Origin: Alnus glutinosa
Lineage: Eukaryota > Streptophyta > Magnoliopsida > Fagales > Betulaceae
DNA: 64,000 nt
Assembly: GCF_958979055.1 (NCBI RefSeq)
Contig: NC_084890.1
Span: 30,425,116 to 30,489,115 of the forward strand
Reading direction: 5' to 3'
Position numbers and translations under genes: made by a program. The notes under the pieces were generated by a model. The model was not told the DNA's origin, did no database searches, and worked only from the letters and a program-made list of their open reading frames with translations. Shown here piece by piece: positions 12,120-22,683 of the stretch (within the stretch, counting starts at the first letter, position 1; every line of letters starts with the position of its first letter).

Positions 12120-14160
12120 AACATTACAATTTAAGACAAAGCCACTTATAGAGCTTTCGCTTTCTTCATAAACCAAATGATTATGATGGTATCATATAGT
12201 ATTAAAGTGGTTCGGCTCATATCCAATTTCGGTTGGAATTGGATTCGTGGAGATTAAGATATATATTCGATAATAACAAAATATAAGAAATATATGTCAC
12301 AATCTTAACTAGTCTAATTTCAACTAATGCAATGATACAAAAGCTATAGTCCTAGATTTCTCCAACTTTAATCATCATAGCATAAGTCGTGGTTGGTTCT
12401 TTTATTATTATTTTTTAACCCTATATGAATCAATCTTAATTAAGCACTATGGTTCAATGACATATTGCTTCCAAATAATTGGTTATATATACCTCGATTT
12501 GGTGAACAGAATCCATAATCCAGTTACTGGTTCCACCAACATGAGACTAATTGGAGACAAACCACTAGCATTGCCGGCCGTGGTTGTTGACGAAGAGTGT
12601 CTGTGTCGACTCTGTGTGTCATATATATATATATGTTTGCAATTAATTTTTTTATATAAAATAATGTTATTTATTAGACCGTTGAAGAATCAGTAGCAGA
12701 TACCCTATAGGTGGTTCATTTCCGTAAATATAGTAAAAATATCAACAAAAAAAAATCACAAAAAATTACACGCAACAGAGTCGATACAGGTTCCTTAAGC
12801 ATTAGGAATGCTACGGTACTTCACAATGTGTAGAGAACCAAAAGAGCTTCCCTATAATTATTATAATCATAAACTCGATTATCTCACATCTCACATCTCT
12901 TCTCTCACCTCTCTCTTCTCTCCTTATAATAAAGTAAAAGTTAAAAAATTAAAAAAAAAAATTATATTTATATATTTTAATTGTTTAGGGAAAAATTAAG
13001 AAAAGCTATTGTGAAGTGTTTTTGCAACAGTTTTCTTTAAACTTTTTCTCAGTATAAATAAACTAAACCACTTTTTGTTTTCCTATTTAAATACACTCAA
13101 TAATAGCTTTTATTATCTTTTCCGTATACCGTGTACATATTTTTTAAATTAAATGTTACGGGAAAGATATACGAAACATAAATCATTTAAATATTATTTC
13201 ATTTATAAGAATGAGAGATGGGAACGACTTTTGCTTCTTTAAATATAGGGTACAATTTTTGGTTCCATTAGTATTTTCTTAATTTAGAGAACAACAAGAG
13301 AATCTTATTCAAGTGATTTTTTAGAAGTTTGTCCTACATCTGGAAAGGGGGTGGAATTTAAGAAAGCTGTTGCTAGTGCTCTTATACGATTGTTATACAA
13401 CTGAAATGACATGACGACAGTGAAATTCAACATTTAGATCAACAAAAACATATAATAATAATAATTAATTTTCACTATCATTTTATCATAATTATATAAC
13501 ACTCTACTTAATAGTATTTAAAAAAAAAAAAATCAATTGCTGATCTTTATATAAAGGTCAATGGTCAGGTTTGACGGTTGGGAGGAGGATTAAAGGCATC
13601 AGATGGCCCACGTTTGAAGAAGTAATAGTGGGGTATATGCTAATAAAAATATGAAAAAAGGAGAGGATCATGGGGACGGACTGGATCGGACGGGGGTACT
13701 GTTTGTCGTGTTTCAAAGATTCAGCTTACATGAGTCTCTGATATATAACGGTGACGTCACATTCTGTCATAGATTACGTAACAAAGTACCCTCTCCCTCT
13801 GGTTGTGTCTCAACTATATATGCCACGTGGAAAGGATGCTCACAATCAATCAGTTCACTGTACAGTTCTATTTTCATTCAAAGTCACCCAATCAAGACCG
13901 GTAGTAGTTGCAAGGCAACTATAAAAACTGTCCATTTTCTACAATTAGTCGTTAAAAGGAGAAAAAATTAACCAAAGTGCACGTTAAAATCAACCACCGT
14001 AACCCATGTGTTTGACCCACCAATTCTGGAAGTCAACTACGCGTTGTTAAATAAAAGAGGGAGCGAAAGGGAAATGATAGAGACAACTTTTTAATAAAAA
14101 TTAATTTTTTTATTATAAAAGGGTAATAAATGGGGGATGAGTGAAGGATGTGTAGAAGCT
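12120..14160. other. Intergenic, AT-rich, no gene seen
   Basis: No protein-coding exon or RNA gene is supported. Near 13751 a TGACGTCA palindrome followed by a GATTACGTAAC motif resembles bZIP-type binding sites. It is kept in block 2 with one change (GTGACGTCATA near 35243). Conservation between recent duplicates is weak evidence for function. Confidence 0.5.
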
Positions 14161-14167
14161 CTCGGAG

Positions 14168-14345
14168 TGAAATGCTTGGTGTCCCACCATCATCTCATTC
14201 CTATCTTATTATTGGTTACGTGGACAAATAATGTTATTAAAAAATCAGGGTCCCACTACATTCTCTTTGATATCTCTTACATTATTGATCCACGTAGACA
14301 ACAATGAGATAGGAGTGAGAGTAGGACACCAACCGTTTCACTAAA
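14168..14345. mobile_element. MITE-like inverted repeat (GGTGTCC termini)
   Basis: AGTGAAATGCTTGGTGTCC on the left is mirrored by GGACACCAACCGTTTCACT on the right. Inner arms (CATCTCATTCCTATCTTATT and CAATGAGATAGGAGTGAGAG; ACGTGGAC and CCACGTAGAC) also pair. In block 2 only a damaged right half is found (about 35560-35660). Confidence 0.55.
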
Positions 14346-14557
14346 TAAAATTACAAAAAATATTCCGTTCTTTGTTTTAAAAAAATGACGGTTTTAAAAA
14401 ATTCATGTTTTTAAACTCCATACAAGAGAGTGCATTTTTAAATAATGAGTCGCAGTTTTACCGAATTCTTAAACACAAAATTTTGTTTTAAAATTACTAC
14501 TTTTTTTTTTCTTCAAATAAGACGTTTTGAAAACCATTAAACCAAATGAACAATAAG

Positions 14558-15248
14558 ACCCTGTTTGTTTCGGCGTAAAATATTTTGTCGGAAAAAGTTG
14601 TTGGGTGAAAACATTTTTTAGGAAAAAAAAAAGTGACTATTTTCTGCTAATTGTTTGCAACCTTGAAAAATGGTTCAAAAAACATTTTCAACATTTGCAA
14701 GAAAATCATATTTTAAGATATTTTATTCAATATCTTAAAATACAGGGTATTACAGCTTGTATAAAAAATCACCAAATATTTATTATATTTTCATATAATC
14801 TGAGAAGCTACGAGGAAGAGAGAGACAACGAAGATGAGTTGTGAAGGAAGAGAGTACGTGAAAATAGAAGGCATTCGGCTTTGGGACTGAGATTGAGATC
14901 TAGTGCAATTGCATACCCATCTTGCTTGCAATTTGTACAAGCAATTATGAAAGGGACCTTGCGCGGCTCACATGCCCAAGTAGGTGCTCAGGCATCCCAA
15001 GACCTTTTCGGGCAAGTATACCCCATAAAGGGGTCCTCTCACAACTGCCTATCTGGGGCTATGGGTACGTAAGTGACGAAAAATTGTTTACGCAAATGAA
15101 AAACATAAACCATCTAATCGTGAAGGTTATTGTTCTTGGTCAACTGAAAACATTTTCAGGTTGACCAATATTTTACACCGCAACAAACACTTAGAAATAA
15201 GAATAACTTTTTTCAGAAAATATTTTATGCCAAAACAAACGGAAGGCC
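14558..15248. mobile_element. Non-autonomous inverted-repeat element, 'GTTTGTTTCGGCGTAAAAT' family
   Basis: The left end CCTGTTTGTTTCGGCGTAAA is mirrored by a right end with TTTTATGCCAAAACAAACGG. The interior holds a second inverted pair (GAAAACATTTT). A copy without its left terminus lies at about 35751-36356 in block 2, and a shorter relative at 61222-61589. It has no protein similarity that I recognise, and the embedded short ORFs are not conserved. The long inverted ends suggest a Mutator-like origin, but no target duplication was established. Confidence 0.5.
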
Positions 15249-15927
15249 AAAAATAATTTGGGAAAAAAATAATATTATAAAGGCAGGAAAATCAAACCAA
15301 GTGATTAAGTGCTTATTAGTGCATCTAATTTTCTACAGGATCCACTAACAAATGCATGCTAAGGCAAGTAATGATCACACCAACTATGCTCATGCAAAAT
15401 CTAACCCCCCACCATTCACCATTAATTTCAACGCTATGCTCGATCAAATTACTCATTGTGGCCTCTCTCTTTTTTTATTTTTTATCATTTATTTTTATTT
15501 TGAATGGAGAATTTCCACACCCATTTTGCATGCCAACGTTGGACTTGGACCCTATATTACTGTTACTCATGCAATCCCACGCTTTGGCAAAGAATCCATC
15601 AGTTCACACTATTTTTATGTGGAAAAACTTGACCAAAATTGCAATTTTGAATGTATTTTTCTTTTTTCTTTTTCTTTTTTTTCTTTTTTTCAAATATCCA
15701 CTATGGTTGTTGGAAGTTGTAGAAAGTAGAAACCTTTGGTTTTGGGTGGCAGGCAAAGACTACTTCTCACGCTTTAATGTAAAAGTTTTCCTCCCTTTGC
15801 ATGCCTCCTCTGCTTTTGTTTTGTTATGTTTCTTTCACTTTTTATAGTCATTGCACGAAATTTCCTAACGTGAAGTTAGATCAAGCTGCATGCAATTGTA
15901 ATAACTTTGACTTCACCTGTGATAATT
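15249..15927. other. End of block 1, no gene recognised
   Basis: Nearly identical to 36360-37047. Two overlapping reading frames (15352-15729 and 15356-15847) look long only because of T-rich runs. Indels between the two blocks shift the frames, so I do not call a gene. Confidence 0.6.
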
Positions 15928-15960
15928 GTTTGGGTGCGCTTTCTTGCAGTGCACCCAAAC
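15928..15960. repeat. 10-bp inverted repeat at the copy B breakpoint
   Basis: GTTTGGGTGC (15928-15937) and its exact inverse GCACCCAAAC (15951-15960) surround a 13-base loop. Only the right arm and loop exist in copies A and C. The left arm sits exactly where block 1 homology stops. Confidence 0.85.
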
Positions 15961-16635
15961 AAGAATGAGAAAGTTTCTCTGGTGTGGTTTACCTGCTTCC
16001 ACGGAAATCTTCTACAAGTGGCAAAGGCAATGGTGACCGCAGGATTAAAATGGGCGCCGGAGATGTGGCCAACAGAGTAAACCAGAACCATCACAGCCAG
16101 CCCCCATACTATTGATATTCCCGGCAGAGTCACCACCTTGTCATTGTCCAAATTCACCACCATCGCTCCACAACCGGCAAAGACCAAGAAGTAGGTACCC
16201 AAAACCTCTGCCACCAACTGTCATCAACAAAAAAATTCCCTTTTAAATGTTAAATCGGCTTAGATAAGGCTGAATATGCAGACCCAAAAACATTCTTAAA
16301 GCTCATGTTTTCTAGGACTTGGCATATAAATTGAAAAAGAAAAAAAGGAATCAGCTAAATATATCTATGCACCTTCTGCATGAAAGGAACAGAGAGACAG
16401 AAGCCTCCTCCTTGGTTGGTTTTGGAGGCAGAGGAGGCATGGTTGTGATTGGCCTCGCATTCTTTAACAGACAAAGCAACTTCATGGTTTCCGCTACTTC
16501 CTGAATTATCTGCCATCGCTCTTGACACAAAGAGAGAGGAATGAACAGAGGTGAAAAAACAGAGAAATGAGATTGCTCGGCTTTGGCAAAGAACACACGG
16601 GGGAACAACTCCAATTTATTGGTACAAAAAGATCC

Positions 16636-16640
<5 letters not shown>

Positions 16641-16718
<78 letters not shown>
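16641..16718. repeat. (GA)39 microsatellite in the NIP B leader
   Basis: Uninterrupted GA run of about 78 bp, the expanded form of the tract at 9538-9569 and 32333-32346. All six-frame ORFs through it are low-complexity artefacts. Confidence 0.95.
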
Positions 16719-16721
<3 letters not shown>

Positions 16722-16773
16722 GACTTTTTGGGAAAATAAAAGAGACGACCAAATGGGTTTTACTTTTAAAATA

Positions 16774-17540
16774 GGGATAAACACCTTTTTAGTCCTTGAG
16801 TTTTGGCAACTTTATTTTTTAGTCTCTGAGTTTCAATTCGCATCACAGACGATACCTAAATTTTTGGAAATGACCAAATAAGTACCTCGGTTAACTTCTC
16901 CGTCCAAAAACTAACGGCTCGCCACGTCACTGACACTTAGCACCACTAGAATGTCGACATCTGTCCAGTGAAACACGTCAGCATTCACTTAATTTCCAAA
17001 TCACCCAAACACCTCCACCTCACACACCCACGTCATTTCTTCATTTTGGGGGGGAAAACTATTTTTTGCAATTTAAGAAACTCAAAACTGAAACTCAAAT
17101 ATTCAAACAAAAAAACTTAAATCATTTCATCGTTAAAATCAAAATCCCTAAAATTAACTTGTGAAGTGAAGAAGTGAAGAACCCTAATCCCTAAAATCCC
17201 CCTCGGCCGACTCTCTCTCGACCGGCCGACTCCCTCCCGGACTCCCGGACTGTCGCTCGATTTCTCTCCCATCGACTCCACAGAACCGGCCGACTCCCTC
17301 CCGGACATCGAAGAAAGGGGATTTCACCTAACCTCGGCCGGACGTCGAAGGAAGTGGATTTCGCTTGCTCATCAGGTCGGCACATTCCGAGGTATTTTGC
17401 CCATTTTTGTGTTTTTAGAAGTTTGTTTCGTCCTATATATATATATATGGATTGTGTATTGTGCTTGTCGATTGAATCTTTGTTTTGGTTTTTGGAACAA
17501 ATGCTTGTCGGTAGTTGGGCAAAGTGATGAGGTTATAAAA
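16774..17540 (+). repeat. MULE left terminal inverted repeat (about 767 bp)
   Basis: Inverse of 23620-24393 up to GAGGTTATAAAA at 17529-17540, five bases before the GRF gene start codon. It includes a GC-rich zone near 17200-17350 with repeated CCGACTCCCTCCCGGAC, a candidate splice donor CCGAG/GTATTTT near 17391, and an (AT)n run near 17435-17450. It probably supplies promoter and leader for the GRF gene, as TIRs do in maize MuDR (inference). Confidence 0.92.
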
Positions 17541-17544
17541 GTTG

Positions 17545-18276
17545 ATGGCTTCTTGTCGCACACGAGATTCCAAAGGGAATGAAGTTTCCCGTGGTGTAGA
17601 CAAGGTCGGTTCTTAGGCTCAAATTTTTTTAAAAAATTTGTAATTTTTTAATTTTTTCCTTAATTTCCGTTTGAAGATTTAGACAATTTTTTGTTTGTTA
17701 TGTGTTTTGTGTTGTCCGTTCCTTGAAGTCATCATCCGGATCGTCCTCAGTGGGCCGTGTTGACATATCCTATTTCTGTTTCTGCGATTTACCCGCCCCT
17801 TTGAAGACCTCGTGGACTAGGGAAAACCCTGGAAGAAGATTTTGGGGTTGCGCCACTTACAACTCAAGAGTAAGCATTTTGTTATAATTATAGATACTCG
17901 GTCGTGAGTTTTTGCTGACTGAATGTTACACTTCAACATGCAGACAAAAGCTGCATGCAAATTTTTCAAATGGCTGGACAAGCCAACTTGTGCAAGGGGT
18001 GTGGAGGTTTTAGATGAGATTACCAAGAAGCTTAACGAAGTAGAGGATGCAAATGGTACTTTGGTAGCAAGGGTTAAAGATTTAGAGAATGAAAATGTCA
18101 GTTGCATGGAAAGAGTTACGCAATCACAGAAGTGGGATGATAAACAAATGGAAATCATCAGGTGTCTAGAGAAGGAAAATGACAGCTATAGGACAAGAGA
18201 GAAATTTTTGATGTATGCTTTGTTCTTCTCATGGTTTATAATTCTGTTGATTGCTTGTGTTGCACTTATGAAATGA
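17545..18276 (+). CDS. GRF-type zinc-finger, coiled-coil, tail-anchored protein carried by the MULE
   Basis: Exons 17545-17604, 17729-17869 and 17944-18276 join in frame through GT-AG introns to an intact 177-aa protein. Residues 30-77 form a GRF zinc finger: C37 and C39 (YFCFCDLPAPLKTSW), the G-R-R-F-W-G-C box with C61, then C72 before KFFKW. Residues about 95-150 are a predicted coiled coil (regular acidic and basic heptads), and 155-175 a hydrophobic C-terminal membrane anchor (FFSWFIILLIACVALM). GRF fingers bind nucleic acid in other proteins. The overall layout resembles the poorly described plant 'At4g04775-like' family. The gene starts immediately inside the left TIR, the place mudrB-like genes occupy in MuDR. 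Whether it serves transposition is unknown. The start codon choice is fairly firm because the frame is closed upstream. Confidence 0.8.
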
Positions 18277-18400
18277 AATGTAGTTTGAGATATGAATTGT
18301 AGATTATGTAGTTTGGATATGTATTTTGTATATTTATGAGAAGTATGTAAGTTTTATGGATGGAGCTGCTGGAGAAATATTGTTAATATGTTATGTCAAA

Positions 18401-19210
18401 CAATATCCCTTCATGCTGCAATTGTACACTCTGTGCTCAAATTCTGGGTCTAAACAATTTTATTCCATTGCCCTTCAAGCAGTATCACAGAGAGTACCTC
18501 ATGTTTCCATTTATATCATAGTAGGTACCTAGATTTTATATAATTATCACACATAGTACCTCCGTATGGGTTTTAACAAGTTTTTAATGTAAAGCACAAA
18601 CAATATCCCTTCATGCTGCAATTGGTCAACAAATGCACACTAAGTGCTCAAATTTTGGGTCGAAATAATTTATTTAATTGAAATTCAGTAAGCATCACAG
18701 AGAGTACCTCATGTTTCCATTTATATCATAGTAGGTATCTAGGTTTTATATAAGTATCACAAATAGTACCTCCGTATGGGTTTTAACAAGTTTTTAATGT
18801 AAAACACAAACAATATCCGTTCATGCTGCAATTTGTCAACAAATGTACACGCTGTGCTCAAATTTTGGGTAAAAACAATTTATTCCATTGCCCTTCAGGC
18901 AGTATCACATAGAGTACCTCATGTTTCTGTTTATATCATAGTAGGTACCTAGGTTTTATATAAGTATCACACATAGTACATACGTATGGGTTTTAACAAG
19001 TTTTTAATGTAAAACACAAACAATATCTCTTCATGCTGCAATTGGTCAACAAATGTACACTCTGTGCTCAAATTTTGGGTCGAAACAATTTATTTAATTG
19101 AACTCCAGGAATTATCCCAGAGAGTACATCATGTTTCCATTTATATCATAGTAGGTACCTATGTTTTATATAAGTATCACACATAGTACCTCGTTATGGG
19201 TTTTAATATA
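18401..19210. repeat. Four tandem copies of a roughly 210-bp repeat in the MULE
   Basis: Units start with CAATATCCCTTCATGCTGCA-like sequence at 18401, 18601, 18811 and 19021 (200, 210, 210 and about 190 bp). Each contains TGCTCAAATTTTGGGT, a GAGTACCTCATGTTTC motif, ATATCATAGTAGGTACCTA and ATAAGTATCACACATAGTAC. They lie between the 3' ends of the two convergent genes. No ORF spans them. Confidence 0.92.
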
Positions 19211-19523
19211 AGTGTCACGAGCAACCTGTGCCTTGATTACAAATAGCCTGCCTAACAAATATGTGTAAATAGTTATATCAACAACCAGTACACATCCAGT
19301 AGGGTAACAAAATACATTAACAATATGTGCATCCAATAATCAAACATGTACAAATATGTACATCAACAGCCCTTTTTGCAAAATATCAATACAACACAAA
19401 ATATGTGCACATCACATGAACACCCAGTAGGGTAACAAAATACATTAACAATACTCTCGGGCATCCACAACCCGGATACAAGCATCCATTAACATAAAAT
19501 GTGTCTTGTCTTTGTCTTGTACA
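19200..19523. other. 3' region of the MULE transposase gene
   Basis: No coding sequence. A direct repeat, CCAGTAGGGTAACAAAATAC plus ATTAACAATA, occurs at about 19298 and 19429. The region lies downstream of the transposase stop on the minus strand and probably holds its 3' UTR and terminator. Confidence 0.5.
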
Positions 19524-22500
19524 TCAATCTATTTGAATTGGTTGTGATCCACCTCGCTGCAACCCAACCAAGAGATAGGTCAATCAACATGTATTTAAAT
19601 AACAATTAACCAGCCCACATAGGGTAACAAAAGTTAAAAATTAGTATGTGGCCAACCTTTGGTTGCCTCTTATACACGGAAGACATTCTCCTTTCTCTTG
19701 GTCTTCGACGTATGCTTGTTCCTCGAGGTATGCTTCGTGTTCGAGGTGTCCTTGCCGGTTGACCTGATGGACCTGCAGGGGCAGATGGGCCTACAGGGGT
19801 AGGTGGGCCTGCAGGGGTAGATAGGCCTGCAGGGGTAGATGGGCTTGCACCTGATGGACCTGCAGGGGCAGATGGGCCTACAAGGGTAGGTGGGCCTGCA
19901 GGGGTAGATGGGCTTACACCTGATGGCCCTGTCCTTGATGTACTTCCCTGCCCATATTTGACAAACACATTAGTTATAGAAATATGGTCATTGAACCAGT
20001 AAATAGAAATATAGTTATTCGACCAAAAATACCTACCTTCGGTTTCCTAGGCTGTTTGGGATACTTCTTCCTATTCGGGTTGTCGGGTTCACGGCAACTC
20101 CTAGCATTGTGCCCCTTTTCACCACAATTTCCACACCGCACATCGTATCCCTTGCGACTCACTTTGATGCTCTCGTCTGGCTGCTCATTAACTCCTCTTT
20201 TCCTCTGTTTTTTGGGCCTCCCGCGCTGTTTCCTTGGCTGCGGTGGTTCTATAGGTTCCACACCCTCATCAACAGGCCACTCATCCGGGCCAGGCATAGG
20301 ACAAATCCCGGAGGCATAGGACTTTCTGTACGTATCCATCATGTACCAATGGCTGACATAAGTCTCGGGTTTTCCTTTATTGAGGTATATTGCACAAACT
20401 GCATGGGGACAAGGAATACCATTAAGTTGCCACCTCCCACAGCCACATGTTCTTCCTTGAAGATCCACCACCCGCCGAGACTCATGGGCACTATCGACCT
20501 CAAACTGCATCTGATTGCTCCACCGGCAAATATAGTTCTTCGCCTCTAACTTGTTTCTCTCCAACTTCTTCACAATCTTTGGACAAATTACATTCGGTGT
20601 CGTTGCTGCCCTAGCATTTTTCTTACTGAACCGGTTCATAATCTGCCGCCGTATAGTCTCGAAACAAGTTAGTATCGGCTGGCCTCTTGCTTCCAACACC
20701 CAAGCATTGAAGTTCTCGACGACGTTATTTAGCAAGATGTCGCTGCAGCTGGTGGTTCGAAATGCGTGCCTTGCCCACATTTTTGGGTCAACCCCCTCAA
20801 TGTACTCGAGATTTTTTTGTCCATACCTCCAATGACAAAGAGGAAGTACTTAAATTGGACTTCATTGGGTGCCCTAGCTGCACCCCATAACGCGTCCTTG
20901 AACTCCTTCCCCTTCCATCCCTTCCCCTTCATGTTTGCATGCAGGTGCCTAACACAATAATGATGCTCGAGGCCGGGCATTAGATCCTCCAGAGCATCGA
21001 TTAGTCCCTGTGTAAACAATAAATAAATATCAAACAAATGTTATTAAAATAAAAATGACCATACAATAATTGTATTAGATATTACCTTCTGTCGGTCCAA
21101 AATGAACGACCACATATTACTCCCGCGGAAGCCCAATATCCTCCAACAGTTGGACCAAGAACCATGTCCATGTCTCCTTGTTCTCGGTCTCGCATACCGC
21201 AAATGCAATAGGATATATGTCATCATTACCGTCACGGCCGATTGCGGCATGCAACTGCCCACCCCATTTCGTCTTAATGAAACATGCATCAACACATATC
21301 ATCGGCCTACATCCTGCCAAGAATCCTTCTTTACATGCCATCAAAGAAACATATATCCTCTGGAAGAACACTCCGTCCCTTTGGATGTAAGCCGAGCTAC
21401 CGGGATTCCACTTCCGCAATGCATTGCAATACTCTCGGGTGTGACAATATTGTTCACCATCTCTTCCATCGAGGATTTCGATTGCCATCTTCTTTGCACG
21501 ATAGCAACTCAATATTGTCATCTGCACGTTGTAATCTCGGCGTATCATTTCCCTCAACGCCCTAGCCTTAAAGCTTCTTTGGTCTCGAAAAATCTCTACA
21601 TATCGATTTGCAGCCCACCTGATAGTTGCCTTCTTATTGTAGTAATCACTGCCACAGTTATGCTCATTATGGAGAGTCTTGATCTGAAAATACTTTCTAC
21701 AAGGCATCCAGGAGGCATGTATTTTCCATGGACATAACGATTTGCAGTGGGCGGTTACCCGTTTTTGCTCGTTATGCACATACTTGTAATCAAAGTTATT
21801 TTGCACTGTGAATAGTTGCAATGCTTCTTTAAATTCTTTCGGGTTCGTAAACCTCAACCCTACACTTAACTCCACTGTCTGACTCCAGTCCCGCTTTTTC
21901 TTCCACTGGGGATACCTTTTCTTACGCTTTACAGTTGACCCTTCACTGTCTTCTTCACCACTGTCTAGACTGTCAAAGTACTCACTGTCATATGAATCCG
22001 CGTCCGGGTCATTTGCTGCATCGACTCCAATTCCCGCGTTGGAATCTTTATCCCAAGTCTGAAACCAGGTATTTATATCATCATTCGGTTCCCGTAGGAC
22101 ATCCTGTTCCTTCCCTACAAACATGTCCTCCTCATCGCCATCAGTCAACTCAAAATCACTCAACTCAATGTCCTCCTCCTCCTCCTCCTCCTTATCCCTC
22201 TGTTTCCTTGGCCGCCCGGCTGGCCGTTTCTTTGGCTGCTGTGGTGGATGTTGTATTGCTGCTGGCTCTTGGGGTGTCTGTTGCACTGCTGGCACTTCTG
22301 GAGGAGACTGGGTCAAAAGCAAAACAGGGTTTACCACTTCAATTGGAAGAGGTTCTTCATGATCCACAAAAACATGCAGCTTTTTCCTGCCACTACTCTG
22401 CAACCCTTCTTTTAGAGTAGCGAAATCACCATCTTTGGTAAGACCGTGTATTTGCTCGTTGGTCTCATCATCAAACTTGTAGTACATTTTGGGTATGTTG

Positions 22501-22670
22501 TTGTATTCATATTGCAGGTAGCACTCCAAAATGTTTGTCAAATCTCCAAACTTGAACTGGGATGCATCTATACCGACGATTGTAAGAATGTCTCCGCCAA
22601 TATAGGCCATCCTGTGTCCAGATAGTGACCCATTATGGTAAACAAGTAGGTCAAATGTTGGATCTGACAT
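19524..22670 (-). pseudogene. MuDR-type transposase gene, frameshifted
   Basis: Reconstructed exons are 21086-22670, 20037-21007, 19657-19947 and 19524-19556, with GT-AG introns and an ATG at 22670 just after a 5'-UTR acceptor (CAG at 22681-22683). In order: a PB1-like N-terminal domain (about residues 1-105), an AT-hook (AGRPRK) with an acidic run, a MuDR DNA-binding domain, and a MULE catalytic domain with D in VDACFIK, D in FILDRQK and E in NNVVENFN. A SWIM zinc finger (CGCGRWQLNGIPCPHAVC), a second GRP hook, a CCHC knuckle (CGNCGEKGHNARSC) and a Pro/Gly/Ala repeat tail follow. Two lesions break it: one extra base around 21129-21132 (after LLEDIG) and one missing base in an A7 run at 20812-20818. 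Exon lengths 1585 and 971 are each off by one, as expected for these lesions. Sequencing error is possible. Confidence 0.88.
19740..19935 (-). repeat. Coding minisatellite in the transposase C-terminal tail
   Basis: Short units of 15-18 bp (CCTGCAGGGGTAGATGGGC type) encode repeated PSTPAG and PTPVGPSAPAG stretches. The whole cassette GPSGASPSTPAG to PSAPAG is itself duplicated. Composition contrasts sharply with the AT-rich surroundings. Confidence 0.85.
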
Positions 22671-22683
22671 TTTCTGCACCCTG

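Larger units (their letters stand above)
3254..15927. repeat. Segmental duplication block 1 (contains NIP gene A)
   Basis: Matches 26540-37047 in the same orientation along almost its whole length: the 3' flank, all five NIP exons, the introns in part, and several kb of 5' flank. Both blocks start at a shared GCTGGAGGTGG and both end at a shared GACTTCACCTGTGATAATT. They differ by insertions, notably in NIP introns 3 and 4 of block 1, and by small indels and microsatellite changes. Outside the aquaporin and TE pieces I see no protein gene in it. Confidence 0.85.
15928..16773 (-). pseudogene. NIP copy B: 5' fragment (exons 1 and 2 only), mosaic
   Basis: Exon 1 (16373-16516) and exon 2 (15993-16217) keep an open frame, with ATG, intron 1 and the NPA box HFNPAVT. 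Only 65 bases of intron 2 follow before a junction with unrelated DNA, so exons 3-5 are missing and the product would be at best about 123 residues plus read-through. Exon 1, intron 1 and the leader match copy C (MADNSG, TNQGGGF, short intron). Exon 2 matches copy A (GAMVVNLDNDK versus A GAVVVNLDNDK and C GSAVVNLGNDK; FPWKQ versus C FPWQQ). The 5' leader carries (CT)39 and is then interrupted by the Mutator-like element at 16774. The homology resumes for only about 15 bp at 24403-24417. Confidence 0.9.

Noticed and set aside
13651..13971. 106-codon ORF upstream of NIP A
   Set aside because: The block 2 counterpart near 35150-35480 has indels that break the frame, and no domain is recognisable.
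15352..15847. ORFs of 125 and 163 codons, with counterparts at 36463-36967
   Set aside because: The reading frames are kept open by T-rich runs, and indels between the two blocks shift them. No domain recognised.
16506..16881. Several overlapping ORFs on both strands with long RERE or SLSL runs
   Set aside because: They are translations of the (GA)39 microsatellite and the NIP leader. Frames are not conserved in copies A and C.
17117..17385. Arginine/serine-rich ORFs in both MULE terminal repeats
   Set aside because: They arise from the GC-rich CCGACTCCCTCCCGGAC repeats in the TIR. The frames are closed by indels between the two TIRs and are upstream of the real starts.
20109..22420. Plus-strand ORFs opposite the transposase (for example 21102-21737, 21935-22420)
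   Set aside because: They are antisense shadows of the GC-richer transposase exons and contain no recognisable domain.
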